A DNA stretch of 64,000 bases from Pontibacterium sinense (GCF_015209595.1 NZ_JADEYS010000006.1:1-64000), one strand, 5' to 3'. Shown: positions 17,358 through 27,570, numbered from the stretch's first letter. Notes: generated from the sequence alone by a model not told the origin. Numbers and translations: made by a program.

Positions 17358-17923
17358 GGGGTTTCCTGTTTAATTCCAAAAATACGCGTAAGGGTGGCGT
17401 CTTTGTTTACGAAATGATGTTTCAGTGCTGCCAGCGCGTGTAGCCCTGCCAGCACAACTAATAGAGTAGTTGAGTACCAGTGCACTGCACCGGCCATGTC
17501 TTCCTGATTTTCCATACCGGTTGCAAACGCAGGGACGCTAAACCAGCCAAATACGTCTATCGGGCGACCGTCGGCTGTCGAGATCATGTAACCGGAGATC
17601 AGTGAGACCAGCATCAATACATACAGCAGCATGTGCACCGCTTTTGTCGCCAGCGCCAGTGGTTTTGGCTGTGGCAGTTCTTCCGGTGTGCGGTTGCTGG
17701 TGCGCCAGACTAAACGCAGCGCTAACACGAGCATCACCAGAATGCCGATACTTTTGTGGATATGCGGTACGGTGCGATATTCCGGGTCGTAATAGCTGAG
17801 GCTGTCGATATACAGGCCCAAGGCATAGAGCCCGATGATCGCCAGCGCCATCAGCCAGTGGATTGCGATGAACCCCCAACCGTAGTTGTGCGTGTCATTT
17901 AAAATGCGTTTGTTCAGGGCCAT
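17354..17923 (-). CDS. Cytochrome b561 family membrane protein
   Basis: 189 residues with four TM helices. Haem-ligand His candidates are in [30 protein letters not shown] and [11 protein letters not shown]. It is the first gene of a two-gene operon with YceI and is expected to pass electrons between quinol and a periplasmic or membrane partner. Confidence 0.85.
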   Translation of the reverse strand: MALNKRILNDTHNYGWGFIAIHWLMALAIIGLYALGLYIDSLSYYDPEYRTVPHIHKSIGILVMLVLALRLVWRTSNRTPEELPQPKPLALATKAVHMLLYVLMLVSLISGYMISTADGRPIDVFGWFSVPAFATGMENQEDMAGAVHWYSTTLLVVLAGLHALAALKHHFVNKDATLTRIFGIKQETP

Positions 17924-18165
17924 AGAGGCGTATTTCCTAACATGAAATCGGTGTTTGGATTGAATGCTTCGCAGTATGACAAAGCCTATCGCGAAAGGTG
18001 CCGGTCAAACTTGCGAACGCTGTGTTGCAGAAATTCACCTAAATACGATTGATTATCAATATTGAAATATCGTTATAGCTTTGTTTTATAAAGGTTTCTG
18101 AAATTCAGCGATGCAATAACATTGTGAAATTAACTTTAATCACTCAGACTGAATCAGTCTAATGC

Positions 18166-19101
18166 ATGGGTTATATGTTCGTTATGCGTGAAGTGAATCT
18201 TCGTTCAATAGATCTGAATTTATTGGTTGTACTGCAGGCGTTGTTGCGTGAGAAACATGTGTCTCGTGCGGCGCAGGAACTGCATATGAGCCAACCCGCG
18301 GTAAGTCGCGCATTACAACGTTTGCGGGATATGTTGGATGATCCCTTACTGGTGCGTACCCGCAGTGGGTATGACCTGAGTGCCCGTGCTCAAGAGATAT
18401 TGCCGTGCCTGAATGCTTTATTGCAGGGGGCGAGCAGTTTAATCCAGCCTGTTCAGTTTGATCCGTTGACTGCAACCGATACTGTGCGCATGACCGGTCT
18501 GGATTTAGAGGCGGCACTTTATCTTCCGAAGCTGACGAAGTTGCTACACAGCGAGGCGCCGAATCTCAAGATTGAGCTGGTGCCTCAAACATCCGATCAC
18601 TTCAAAAAACTTGATGAGGGTACGGTGCACTTCAGTTTGACTGGGTTGGAACCTGACTTTGCGACAGATCAGTTTCACCGGGTCTTGATCGATCATATGG
18701 GATCAATCTGCGTGATGGACAAAGATAACCCGTTGGTGCAGGAGATGACGTTAGATCAGTATGTCAGCTGTCGGCACGGCATGGTGTCCATTACGGGAGT
18801 GGGGCCGGGCTCAATGGATCGGAAACTGCAAACGATTGGGCGCAGCCGTGAGCTGTCTATGAGACTCTCAAGTTTTATGTCGGTGGCTGAGTTTTGCGAG
18901 GGGACGGAGCTGGTATTTGCGCTGCCACAACGGCTTGCTGAGCATATCACTAAAGACCGTCATTTGGTGATGCGACCCTTGCCTCCCGAGCTTACCCGAG
19001 AGGATATCCGGTTCTACGTGTATTGGCATGAACGTCACCATCACGATCCGATGTGTGTTTGGGTGCGGCAGAAGATCAGTGAAGTATTCCAGCCAGATTG
19101 A
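18166..19101 (+). CDS. LysR-family transcriptional regulator
   Basis: About 305-311 residues. An N-terminal winged HTH (RSIDLNLLVVLQALLREKHV, SRAAQELHMSQPAVSRALQR) is followed by an effector domain of the NodD/PcpR-like group. Start is uncertain: ATG at 18166 or 18184, neither with a clear ribosome-binding site. It lies 123 bp upstream of the NosR-like gene on the same strand. Confidence 0.85.
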   Translation: MGYMFVMREVNLRSIDLNLLVVLQALLREKHVSRAAQELHMSQPAVSRALQRLRDMLDDPLLVRTRSGYDLSARAQEILPCLNALLQGASSLIQPVQFDPLTATDTVRMTGLDLEAALYLPKLTKLLHSEAPNLKIELVPQTSDHFKKLDEGTVHFSLTGLEPDFATDQFHRVLIDHMGSICVMDKDNPLVQEMTLDQYVSCRHGMVSITGVGPGSMDRKLQTIGRSRELSMRLSSFMSVAEFCEGTELVFALPQRLAEHITKDRHLVMRPLPPELTREDIRFYVYWHERHHHDPMCVWVRQKISEVFQPD

Positions 19102-19224
19102 AGCCGGTCCGCACCTTTTGAAGGTGTACCAAAGTACCGCCTGAATCCCCGATCAGACCCATACAGGCCACTCTTATTCTGGAACCTAATAGAGGATTAG
19201 GTTTTAGGAATAAGGGTTTCACCG

Positions 19225-21366
19225 ATGTTCAGTTCATCCCGGACGCTGCGGCAGTCTGTTTTTTACCTGCTGTTTTTACTGCTGATGCTGGTGTCATATC
19301 GCCCCGCGCTGGCTGCTGACGGCACTGAAGCGATCCCGCTGAATACGTCGATCAAAGCTATTTTCCCCAAGGCCACTCGCTTTGGAGAGCCAGAACAGAA
19401 CCCGCCGGTCGTGCCGGTGTATCAGCTGAACGAGTTGCTGGGATACGCCTTTAAGAGTACTGACCTGAGCGACCTTCCGGGCTTTTCCGGCGACCCGATC
19501 AATCTGCTGATCGGGATTGATACTCGTGGAAAGTTTGTGGGTGTGCAGGTGCTCAGTCATCACGAGCCGATCTTTATGCACGGTTTGGGTGAAGGGCCGA
19601 TGTTTAACTTTATCCACCAATATGTTGGGCGCTCAGTTAGAGATCGAATCATCATCGATAGCCGCCGTGCATCGCAGTCTGATGGCAGTGAGAATGGCAC
19701 GGTGTACTTCGACGGTGTAACCAAAGCCACCGTCTCTGTGCTGGTGATCAATGACATTATGTTGTCGGCTGCACTGAAAGTGGCGCGGGCAAAGCTGGAG
19801 GGTTTTGAACAGGCAGCGCCGTCACGGGTGCGTGAAGACGTATTTGAGCCACTGAACTGGTCGCAAATGACGGAGAAAGGGTGGGTTAAACGCTGGCAGC
19901 TATCGGTCGATGAAGTGGAGGGCGGGCTCGGTGACAGCATCGCCATATATCCTGAGATCGATATCGATGAATCAATGAGCGAGGACGGCTCGGCCCTGTT
20001 CAGTGATCTGTACTACGCCTATCTGAATCCACCCTCAGTGGGGCAAAACCTGCTGGGCGTGGAAGAATATGCGCGCCTGATGAGTATTCGAAAACCGGGT
20101 GAGCACTTATTATTGGTCGCTTCTAACGGGCCGTTCCCGTTTGTAGAAGAGGGCTTCCGGCCAGGCACCGTACCCACGCGCATTGGTATGAGCCAGAACG
20201 ATCTGCCGGTGGATATTCGGGATATCGATTTTCTCGACGACACCGGATTCCAGTCGGGTGATGGGCCCTATCTAGAGCGGGCGCATATCTTCCGCATCAA
20301 AGCTCAGGCGGGGTTTGATCCGGCACAGCCGTTGCAGATGCAATTTAATCTGGACGTGAAACGTAACCATCTGATTCGTGATCAGGCGAGTTTTAGTGAC
20401 CAGTACGGATTGCCTGAGCATCTCTTCGAGAAGGTCGAGATCGAAGAGTTTGTGCAGGATCCTCTGTGGTTACGCATTTGGAAAGACCGGATCGGTGATA
20501 CCGTTGTGATGTTGCTTGCGCTGGTGGTTCTGACGGGGCTGTTTATCTGGCAGCATCGGATGACTCAGCACAGTGTGTGGTTCCACCGTTTCCGCTGGGG
20601 ATTCTTGCTGTTTACGTTGGGGTTTGTTGGTTTTTATACCCAGGCGCAGCTGTCCGTGGTCAATATCTATACCTTGCTCTTAGCGCTGGTGGACGGCTTT
20701 GATATTAGGGTGTTCCTGCTTGATCCGATTATCTTTGTGCTCTGGACTTATGTGTTTATCAGCCTGTTCCTGTGGGGGCGGGGGCTGTTCTGTGGCTGGT
20801 TGTGTCCGTTTGGGGTGATGCAGGAGCTGACCTCAAAGCTGGCCAAGTTGCTGAAGATCAAACAGTTCAAAATATCGGACCAGCGTCATCAGCGGTTGCA
20901 AAAAGTTAAGTACGTGATTCTGCTGGTACTGGTTGGCAGCGCGTTCTTCTCGCTCAGTCTGGCTGAAAAGATGGCGGAGATTGAACCGTTCAAAACAGCC
21001 GTGACGCTGGTTTTTGTCCGCAGCTGGCCGTTTGTACTCTACGCGGTGTTGCTGCTGGCGGCGGGGTTATATATCCACAAGTTCTTCTGCCGTTACCTCT
21101 GCCCATTGGGTGCAGGTCTGGCGATTCTGGGGCGTTTCAGTGTCTTCAAATGGCTGAAACGTCGTAAGGAGTGCGGTGCACCTTGTCAGTTGTGCAAAGT
21201 GCGGTGTGAGATCGATTCGATCAATCGGGATGGTTCTGTTGATTACGATGAGTGTGTTCAATGTCTGGAGTGCATTGTGATTCTGAATAATGCTGATCAG
21301 TGTGCGATTGAGCGTTCGCAGCGGAAGCAGAAGAAGGCTGGGCGGATATTAGCGACAGAGATCTAA
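19225..21366 (+). CDS. NosR/NirI family flavo-iron-sulfur membrane protein
   Basis: 713 residues, full family length. Signal peptide, then a periplasmic FMN-binding domain (about 75-190) with the covalent-flavin Thr in GVTKATVS. A second soluble stretch and a six-TM core (from about 425) follow with CGWLCPFGV and CRYLCPLGA, each a C-x3-C-P motif. The cytoplasmic tail carries CGAPCQLC and CVQCLEC clusters. NosR supports electron delivery to nitrous oxide reductase. No nosZ, nosD, nosF or nosY follows in the window, so it is an orphan here. Confidence 0.85.
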   Translation: MFSSSRTLRQSVFYLLFLLLMLVSYRPALAADGTEAIPLNTSIKAIFPKATRFGEPEQNPPVVPVYQLNELLGYAFKSTDLSDLPGFSGDPINLLIGIDTRGKFVGVQVLSHHEPIFMHGLGEGPMFNFIHQYVGRSVRDRIIIDSRRASQSDGSENGTVYFDGVTKATVSVLVINDIMLSAALKVARAKLEGFEQAAPSRVREDVFEPLNWSQMTEKGWVKRWQLSVDEVEGGLGDSIAIYPEIDIDESMSEDGSALFSDLYYAYLNPPSVGQNLLGVEEYARLMSIRKPGEHLLLVASNGPFPFVEEGFRPGTVPTRIGMSQNDLPVDIRDIDFLDDTGFQSGDGPYLERAHIFRIKAQAGFDPAQPLQMQFNLDVKRNHLIRDQASFSDQYGLPEHLFEKVEIEEFVQDPLWLRIWKDRIGDTVVMLLALVVLTGLFIWQHRMTQHSVWFHRFRWGFLLFTLGFVGFYTQAQLSVVNIYTLLLALVDGFDIRVFLLDPIIFVLWTYVFISLFLWGRGLFCGWLCPFGVMQELTSKLAKLLKIKQFKISDQRHQRLQKVKYVILLVLVGSAFFSLSLAEKMAEIEPFKTAVTLVFVRSWPFVLYAVLLLAAGLYIHKFFCRYLCPLGAGLAILGRFSVFKWLKRRKECGAPCQLCKVRCEIDSINRDGSVDYDECVQCLECIVILNNADQCAIERSQRKQKKAGRILATEI

Positions 21367-21400
21367 GGAGGTCTGCTTTTACGATGGGGTTGATGTATGG

Positions 21401-21782
21401 GGTTGTAGCCGTAGTCCCTGAGAGAAGTTGTTTGGTAGAGCGCCGAAGCGAAGGCCGTGTAGGTATTTTTGTAGGGCAGCCCTTTAGGCTGCCGGCAGGT
21501 TGAAACCTGCCCTACAGGAGAGGGTTGTAGCCGTAGTCCCTGAGAGAAGTTGTTTGGCAGAACGCCGAAGCGAGGGCCGCGTAGGTGTTTTTGTAGGGCA
21601 GCCTTTTAGGCTGCCGGCAGGTTGAAACCTGCCCTACAGGAGGGGGTTGTAGCCGTAGTCCCTGAGAGAAGTTTTTTGGCAGAACGCCGAAGCGAGAACA
21701 GTGTAGGTGTTTTTGTAGGGCAGCCTCATCGTCATCGTAGGTGATTAGGCTGCCGGCAGGTTGAAACCTGCCCTACAGGAAC
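21401..21782. repeat. Three tandem ~122-bp repeats with nested hairpins
   Basis: Copies run 21401-21522, 21523-21644 and 21645-21782. Each opens with GGTTGTAGCCGTAGTCCCTG and includes GTAGGGCAGCC...GGCTGCC and GCAGGTTGAAACCTGC, then CCTACAGGA, so the right half folds into a branched stem. The third copy carries a 17-bp insertion in the GGCAGCC loop region. No protein is encoded. They separate the NosR gene from the convergent hpa operon. Confidence 0.85.
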
Positions 21783-21825
21783 GGAGGGTTGGTCGCCTCT
21801 GCTACTGAAGGCAGTTTGTACTGGC

Positions 21826-22635
21826 TTAGTAAACGCTTGGGCCGCTTGGTTTAGCGACTTCCGGCAGGTCATCCTTAAAGCTGCGCGCCAACTCGTCAGA
21901 GGCTTTCATCAGCAAGGCCGTATCTGAACCAACGGCCACAAATTTCGCACCCAGTTCCAAATAACGGCGCGCCAGTGTGCGGTCGGCGATCAGAATACCG
22001 GCCGCTTTGTCGGCAGCAACGATACGGTTGATCGCGTCTTCAATGGTCGCCTGCACGTCGGGATGGGCAGGGTTGCCGATGTGCCCCATGGAGGCGGACA
22101 GATCGGACGGACCGATAAAAACACCGTCAACACCGTCGGTATTGATAATCTCATCCAGATTTTCGACCCCTTTAGGGGTTTCTACCTGCACTAAGACACA
22201 GATCTCATCATTGGCGGTTTGCAGGTATTCCGGCGTGCGGTTAAAGGCTGATGCCCGCGCCAGTGCACTGCCAATGCCGCGAATCCCTTGGGGTGGGTAG
22301 CGGGTGGCAGCGACCACTTGGGCGGCCTGTTCACCGGTTTCAACCATCGGTGCCAGAATCGTCTGCACACCCAGATCCAGCAGTTGCTTGATGCGCACGT
22401 GGTCCGGCCATGGCGGACGCACAATCGGTGCTACCGAGTACGGAGCCATCGCTTGCAGCTGACCAAGGATCGTTTGAAGATCATTCGGGGCGTGTTCTGC
22501 ATCGATCAAGAACCAGTCGAAGCCTGCGCCCGCCAGCAGCTCAGCGGTGTACGAGTTGGCTAATCCCAGCCAGAGACCAATCTGGGCCGGTCCGTTTTTG
22601 ATCTGTTCTTTAAACTGGTTTTTGGGTGCCGCCAT
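21826..22635 (-). CDS. hpaI: 4-hydroxy-2-oxoheptanedioate aldolase HpaI
   Basis: 269 residues of the HpcH/HpaI class II aldolase family. Signature segments: [43 protein letters not shown] and [13 protein letters not shown]. It splits 4-hydroxy-2-oxoheptane-1,7-dioate to pyruvate and succinate semialdehyde, the last hpa step. It is the last gene of the four-gene hpaG1-G2-H-I operon, 11 bp after hpaH. Confidence 0.9.
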   Translation of the reverse strand: MAAPKNQFKEQIKNGPAQIGLWLGLANSYTAELLAGAGFDWFLIDAEHAPNDLQTILGQLQAMAPYSVAPIVRPPWPDHVRIKQLLDLGVQTILAPMVETGEQAAQVVAATRYPPQGIRGIGSALARASAFNRTPEYLQTANDEICVLVQVETPKGVENLDEIINTDGVDGVFIGPSDLSASMGHIGNPAHPDVQATIEDAINRIVAADKAAGILIADRTLARRYLELGAKFVAVGSDTALLMKASDELARSFKDDLPEVAKPSGPSVY

Positions 22636-22646
22636 GACCGACCTCC

Positions 22647-23450
22647 TTAAGCAAAGTTAACGCTGATAGAACCCAGCTTGCCGTAATCGACATGGAAGGT
22701 ATCACCCTTGCGTGCCGGTACCGGACGCGTGAAGGAGCCACCGAGAATGATCTGACCCGGTTCGAGTGTTACATCGTAAGGTGCCAGTTTGTTTGCCAGC
22801 CATGCCACGCCGTTCGCAGGGTGGTTCAGCACACCCGCAGCGACACCAGTTTCTTCGATCACACCGTTGCGGTACATCATCGCGGAGACCCAGCGCAGAT
22901 CCAGCTCGGTTGGCTTGATTGGACGGCCGCCGAGAATAATGCCCGCGTTGGCGGCATTGTCAGAGATGGTGTCGAATACCTTACGCGGACGGCCAGAGTC
23001 AGGATCAATTGACTGACTGCGCGCATCGATCAGTTCCAGTGCAGGCACCACGTAATCGGTGGCGTTATACACGTCGAATATCGTGCAGTTCGGGCCTTTT
23101 AGCGGTTTAGCCAGAATGAAGGCCAGCTCTACCTCAATACGGGGGACGATAAACTGATCGGTTGGGATATCCCCGCCGTCCTGAAACAGCATGTCGTTCA
23201 GCAAGGTGCCGTAGTCTGGCTCATCAATCTGGGATGACTGCTGCATCGCGCGGGAGGTCAGACCGATCTTATGGCCGATCACACTGCGGCCTTCGGCCAG
23301 CTTCATCTCAACCCATTTACGCTGAATCGCGTATGCGTCTTCGATGGTGATCTCCGGGTGCTGCAGCGAGAGCTGACGCACCTGTTCACGGGTTTTCTCC
23401 GCCTGATGCAGCTGGTTCGCGCAGTCGTTGATGATCTCTTGAGATAACAT
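22647..23450 (-). CDS. hpaH: 2-oxo-hept-4-ene-1,7-dioate hydratase HpaH
   Basis: 267 residues, matching the MhpD/HpaH hydratase family in full. Visible motifs: [36 protein letters not shown] and [16 protein letters not shown]. It adds water to the HpaG product before aldol cleavage by HpaI. 10 bp separate it from the upstream hpaG2. Confidence 0.9.
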   Translation of the reverse strand: MLSQEIINDCANQLHQAEKTREQVRQLSLQHPEITIEDAYAIQRKWVEMKLAEGRSVIGHKIGLTSRAMQQSSQIDEPDYGTLLNDMLFQDGGDIPTDQFIVPRIEVELAFILAKPLKGPNCTIFDVYNATDYVVPALELIDARSQSIDPDSGRPRKVFDTISDNAANAGIILGGRPIKPTELDLRWVSAMMYRNGVIEETGVAAGVLNHPANGVAWLANKLAPYDVTLEPGQIILGGSFTRPVPARKGDTFHVDYGKLGSISVNFA

Positions 23451-23460
23451 GGTTGTCTCC

Positions 23461-24228
23461 TTAGGCCTTCAGGCTGCTGACGTATTCATCTTCGCTGATG
23501 ATGTGGTTGGTCAGGCGACCAACTTTTTCGACCTCAATCACCACTTCATCACCCGGTTTCACGTCGGCCAGACCTTCGGGGGTGCCCGTGAAAATCATGT
23601 CGCCCGGTGACAGGGTCATGATGGCACTCAGATATTCCACCAGAAAAGGAATATCAAAGATCATATCCTTGGTATTGCCGTGCTGTTTCAGCTCACCGTT
23701 GATGTATGCCTTCAGCTCAAGGTTAGACGGATCACCGACTTCATCAGCATCGATGATGAACGGGCCGACCGGTGTGCAGGTATCGCGGCTTTTCACACGC
23801 AGGTTAGGGCGGTAGTAGTTTTCCAGGTAGTCGCGGATCGCGTAATCGTTACCCACCGTGTAGCCACCGATGTAATCCATGGCATCTTCGCGGCTGACGT
23901 TTTTCGCTGTTTTGCCGATGATCGCTACCAGTTCTGCCTCGTAATGCATGTAATCGACATTATCGGGGCGGCAGGTTTTCTGATTGTGACCGATCAAGGT
24001 GTTCGGGCCTTTCAGAAATACCAACGGTTCTTCCGGTGCGCTGAATGCCAGCTCAGATGCATGATCGGCGTAGTTCAGCCCCAGTACGAAGATTTTCCCG
24101 TCGCAAGGTGGCAACCAGTGAGCGTCGTTTTCATTCAGCGTGGTGCCATCCGCCAGCACGGCCTGATGGTCGTTGTTGACGGTAACGTCGGTTGGCTGGC
24201 CGTTGTGCAGAATTCGTGCGCGTTTCAT
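23461..24228 (-). CDS. hpaG2: HpaG2: decarboxylase/isomerase subunit, fumarylacetoacetate hydrolase fold
   Basis: 255 residues with the FAH fold: GLNYADHASEL, EEPLVFLKGPN, HYEAELVAIIGKTAKN and GDMIFTGTPEGL. The metal-binding E-x-E lies in YEAEL. It corresponds to the C-terminal half of E. coli HpaG/HpcE, here a separate gene. Its start overlaps the hpaG1 stop by 4 bp, so the pair is co-translated and probably assembles as one enzyme converting 5-carboxymethyl-2-oxo-hex-3-ene-dioate to 2-oxo-hept-3-ene-dioate. Confidence 0.87.
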   Translation of the reverse strand: MKRARILHNGQPTDVTVNNDHQAVLADGTTLNENDAHWLPPCDGKIFVLGLNYADHASELAFSAPEEPLVFLKGPNTLIGHNQKTCRPDNVDYMHYEAELVAIIGKTAKNVSREDAMDYIGGYTVGNDYAIRDYLENYYRPNLRVKSRDTCTPVGPFIIDADEVGDPSNLELKAYINGELKQHGNTKDMIFDIPFLVEYLSAIMTLSPGDMIFTGTPEGLADVKPGDEVVIEVEKVGRLTNHIISEDEYVSSLKA

Positions 24229-24983
24229 GATGCGATCTCCTGTTCAGCCACAACAGGGTTTTCCAGGCGGCCAATCTGTTCAATTTCGATAGCGACAGTG
24301 TCACCGGCTTTTAGCGCCAGCTTGTCAGTGCGTGGCGGGGTACCGGCAATCAGCAGGTCACCCGGCTGTAGGGTGATAAAGCTACTCACATATTCGACGA
24401 TCTCTGCGATACCGTAATGCAGTTTGGCGGTCGTGGTGCAGTGCTGCATTTCGCCGTTGATATAGGTGGCAACCTGCAGAGATTCCGGTGCTTTCACGTC
24501 TGCAGCATCCACAACCCACGGGCCGATGGGGCAAAAACCGTCACGGCATTTCGCTTTCACCGCCGGACGGTAGAACGAGTTTTCCGCTAGGCTCACTTCG
24601 TTGACCACGGTGTAACCTTTCACGTAGTCCAGTGCATCAGCCGCCGATACGCGGGTGGCCTGCTGACCGATGACGACGCCCAGAGACGGGCCTGCATAGA
24701 TCGTTTCACCATCCGCCGGAGCTGGGATGGCTACGCCGTTACCGATGTGGGTGTTGTCGGTTTTAATATGCAGCACCGGGGTTTTCGGTGGATTTACATG
24801 CGGCTTTTCATTGAACGCTGCGTCCATCTGATCACGCAGATCGCTGTGGTTGAGGGCGATACCCAGCACAGTGCCGTTGATAGCCGGTAGCCATTGTTGA
24901 TCCTGGCTGGCAATCAGATCAGTGCCGTGATCTTCCGTCTGATTACAGGCTATACCTGCTTTAAGTATTCGGCTGTGCCTCAT
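24225..24983 (-). CDS. hpaG1: HpaG1: decarboxylase/isomerase subunit, fumarylacetoacetate hydrolase fold
   Basis: 252 residues, the N-terminal-half type of HpaG. ALNHSDLRDQMDAAFNEKPH, TPVLHIKTDNTHIGNG and GDLLIAGTPPRTD are visible. The hydrophobic GPSLGVVIGQQATRV replaces the metal-binding YEAEL of HpaG2, as expected for the partly degenerate half. First gene of the operon and divergent from hpaE. Confidence 0.87.
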   Translation of the reverse strand: MRHSRILKAGIACNQTEDHGTDLIASQDQQWLPAINGTVLGIALNHSDLRDQMDAAFNEKPHVNPPKTPVLHIKTDNTHIGNGVAIPAPADGETIYAGPSLGVVIGQQATRVSAADALDYVKGYTVVNEVSLAENSFYRPAVKAKCRDGFCPIGPWVVDAADVKAPESLQVATYINGEMQHCTTTAKLHYGIAEIVEYVSSFITLQPGDLLIAGTPPRTDKLALKAGDTVAIEIEQIGRLENPVVAEQEIAS

Positions 24984-25084
24984 AGTAGTTCCTCTTTATC
25001 GCGTTGTACGTGCAGCATGAACGTTTCAGGGCAGGGCGCGGATATATGTCTATATATGCAGTAAGCGCGTGCACTGAATATTAT

Positions 25085-25099
25085 TTAATATGTTAATTA
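25085..25099. promoter_or_regulatory. Candidate HpaR operator, hpaG1 side
   Basis: TTAATATGTTAATTA in the hpaG1/hpaE intergenic region. It is one of seven related 15-mers in the window, all next to hpa genes or a nearby permease. Confidence 0.5.
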
Positions 25100-25202
25100 T
25101 TCTATGCGCAGTTCCTGTTTTGTCAACTGATTAATATCTTAAGAAACTGTCTGTTTCTCAGGTGCAAAGCATTGACAACGGTTAAGATCATAACTAAATT
25201 AA

Positions 25203-25217
25203 TTAACATATTAATTA
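25203..25217. promoter_or_regulatory. Candidate HpaR operator, hpaE side
   Basis: TTAACATATTAATTA, embedded in a larger palindrome AATTAATTA-ACAT-ATTAATTA. Placed to control the hpaE direction and possibly to form a loop with the 25085 site, 118 bp away. Confidence 0.55.
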
Positions 25218-25329
25218 GTTGCTCGTGTTTAGCTCTTTATGAGTGCCGGTTATCAGCTGATACAGCTCAACGGTGAGTCCCGAGCCCAACTATAAACAGA
25301 ACAATGGTAAAGAGAATTGGAGCGCAGAG

Positions 25330-26787
25330 ATGATTAAGAACCTCATCAACGGTCAGTGGGTCGAGAGTAAAGAGACCTTCGAAACTGTAAACCCGGCAAC
25401 CGGTGAAGTGTTGGCAGAAGTTGCACATGCATCCCCTGAACAGGTGGCTGCTGCGGTTGCGGCGGCTAAAGATGCATTCCCTGCGTGGGCGAACATGCCG
25501 GTGGCGAAGCGCTCAAAAATCATCGAACGTCTGGGCGACCTGATTGCAGAGAACGTTGAAGAGCTGTCGATTCTGGAAACCAAAGATACCGGTCTGCCAA
25601 TCTACCAGACGCAGAAAGCACTGGTGCCACGTGCGGCCAACAACTTCTACTTCTTCGCTGAGATGGCGAAGCAGATGAATGGTCACACCTATCCGGTGGA
25701 TGATCAGATGCTGAACTACACGCTGCACCAGCCGGTGGGCGTGTGTGCGTTGATCTCGCCGTGGAACGTACCATTTATGACCGGCACTTGGAAAACGGCG
25801 CCGTGTCTGGCGCTGGGCAATACGGCGGTGATGAAACAGTCTGAACTGTCACCACTGACCACGGATTTCTTAGGCAAACTGGCGCTGGAAGCGGGTATCC
25901 CTGCCGGTGTTTTCAACATCGTACACGGTTACGGTGCGACCACCGGTGATGCGCTGATCCGCAATGATGATGTGAGTGTGATCTCCTTCACAGGTGGCAC
26001 GTCTACGGGCAAACATATTATCGCCAATGCCGGACTGAAGAAGTTCTCTATGGAGCTGGGTGGCAAGTCACCGGTGATGATCTTTGATGACTGTGATTAC
26101 GAGCGTGCGCTGGATGCCGCGTTGTTTGGCATCTTCTCGATCAATGGCGAGCGTTGCACCGCGGGTTCTCGTATCTTTGTTCAGGAAAGCATCTACGACA
26201 AGTTTGCTGCGGACTTTGCCGCACGCGCAGATAAAATCTCCGTGGGCGATCCGATGGATATGGACACCAAAGTGGGTTCTCTGATCTCCAAGCCACACTG
26301 GGACAAAGTGACCGGCTACATCAACATCGGTGTAGAAGAGGGTGCGAACCTGATCGCCGGTGGTGAAAAACCAACCGATCTGTCTGCGGATATGCAAAAC
26401 GGTCACTTCGTACGTCCAACCGTATTCCGTGATGTCACCAACGACATGCGTATCGCACAGGAAGAGATCTTTGGTCCGGTTGCCGTGCTGATTCCATTTA
26501 AAGACGAAGCGGACGTACTGCGCATGGCGAACGACAACGAGTACGGTCTGGCGTCTTACCTGTGGACCTCTGACAACGGCCGCGTACACCGTATCGGTCG
26601 TCAGATTGAAGCGGGTATGTTGTTTGTGAACAGCCAGAATGTACGCGACTTGCGTCAGCCATTTGGTGGCATTAAAGCATCCGGTACGGGCCGAGAAGGC
26701 GGGACCTACAGCTTTGAAGTGTTCTCTGAGCTGAAAAATGTCTGCATCAGCATGGGTGATCATCACATCCCTAAATGGGGTGTTTGA
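25330..26787 (+). CDS. hpaE: 5-carboxymethyl-2-hydroxymuconate semialdehyde dehydrogenase HpaE
   Basis: 485 residues from the ATG at 25330, preceded by TTGGAGCG; an in-frame ATG-less extension to 25273 is unlikely. Aldehyde dehydrogenase superfamily: LISPWNVPFMTGTWK, FTGGTSTGKHI, catalytic Glu in MELGGKSPVM and catalytic Cys in NGERCTAGSR, then EEIFGPVAVL. It oxidises the ring-cleavage product of homoprotocatechuate. Divergent from hpaG1. Confidence 0.9.
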   Translation: MIKNLINGQWVESKETFETVNPATGEVLAEVAHASPEQVAAAVAAAKDAFPAWANMPVAKRSKIIERLGDLIAENVEELSILETKDTGLPIYQTQKALVPRAANNFYFFAEMAKQMNGHTYPVDDQMLNYTLHQPVGVCALISPWNVPFMTGTWKTAPCLALGNTAVMKQSELSPLTTDFLGKLALEAGIPAGVFNIVHGYGATTGDALIRNDDVSVISFTGGTSTGKHIIANAGLKKFSMELGGKSPVMIFDDCDYERALDAALFGIFSINGERCTAGSRIFVQESIYDKFAADFAARADKISVGDPMDMDTKVGSLISKPHWDKVTGYINIGVEEGANLIAGGEKPTDLSADMQNGHFVRPTVFRDVTNDMRIAQEEIFGPVAVLIPFKDEADVLRMANDNEYGLASYLWTSDNGRVHRIGRQIEAGMLFVNSQNVRDLRQPFGGIKASGTGREGGTYSFEVFSELKNVCISMGDHHIPKWGV

Positions 26788-26904
26788 TTCGGTCGTTCTG
26801 TAGGAGCGTACTCTGAGCGTGGGAACGGAGGCGGTTTGACAGCGTTGTCACCGTCTGTCGTTAAGGCGTTTCAGAACGAGTTGCAATCAGAGAGTGGTCT
26901 GCAT

Positions 26905-26932
26905 TCCCACGCAGGAGCGTGGGAACGAGGGT
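26905..26932. repeat. Short dispersed hairpin repeat
   Basis: CATTCCCACGCAGGAGCGTGGGAACGAGG folds on CCCACGC/GCGTGGG. Similar hairpins are common in marine gammaproteobacterial intergenic regions. A partial version (GAGCGTGGGAACGGAGG) lies about 80 bp upstream. Confidence 0.6.
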
Positions 26933-27000
26933 ACGATTTGGCGTGAGTCGCGTCAGGGATTGTTGTCACAGGCGTATTGTTTAGAAAATGGAGAGGTTTA

Positions 27001-27381
27001 ATGCCCCATTTTATCGTTGAGTATTCTGCCAATCTGCATGAACAGCTGGAGTTTCAGGCGCTGTTTAAAGAGTTGCATGAATATGTGGTGTCTACCGGCG
27101 CTTTTCCGCTGGGTGGTGTGCGCAGTCGGGCGATCCGTTGTGAAGATTATCGGGTGGCAGATGGTCGGGAGGAGTTTGCTTTTCTTAATCTCAATCTGAA
27201 GATTGGCCACGGGCGGGATATGGCGTTGAAAAAAGAGGTGGCAGAGAAAGTATTCGCCATCCTGTGTGACTGGATGAAACCGGTTACGGATAACGGTTAC
27301 TGCCAGATCTCCTTTGAGATGACCGAACTTGATCCGGTGCTGAAGTTCAACAAAAACAACATTCATACGTTGTTTAAATAA
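27001..27381 (+). CDS. hpaF: 5-carboxymethyl-2-hydroxymuconate delta-isomerase HpaF
   Basis: 126 residues from the ATG at 27001, after GGAGAGG. The 4-OT-superfamily start is MPHFIVEYSANL with Pro2 as catalytic base. LGGVRSRAIRCEDYRVADG and NLNLKIGHGRD are typical HpaF. It isomerises the HpaE product before decarboxylation. It lies 213 bp after hpaE, a wide gap partly filled by a hairpin repeat. Confidence 0.88.
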   Translation: MPHFIVEYSANLHEQLEFQALFKELHEYVVSTGAFPLGGVRSRAIRCEDYRVADGREEFAFLNLNLKIGHGRDMALKKEVAEKVFAILCDWMKPVTDNGYCQISFEMTELDPVLKFNKNNIHTLFK

Positions 27382-27538
27382 CGTTTCAGGTGTGAGCCTC
27401 TGCGTTTAAGGCGGAGGTTGAAGTGTGCTCTGGTATCTGGTGAAAAGGGTCGTTTCAGTTTTCGGACAGGTCATGTCTTGTTGCTACCCGCTTTCTGTCA
27501 CCCCGGATATCGTCTGTCGACATGCGCTGTTGGCAATT

Positions 27539-27570
27539 GACCACCTCAACATCTGAGGTGGTCTTTTTTT
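27539..27570 (+). terminator. Rho-independent terminator
   Basis: GACCACCTC / GAGGTGGTC stem followed by eight T, about 160 bp after hpaF. The 27382-27734 gap otherwise holds only the yebC promoter region. Confidence 0.8.
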
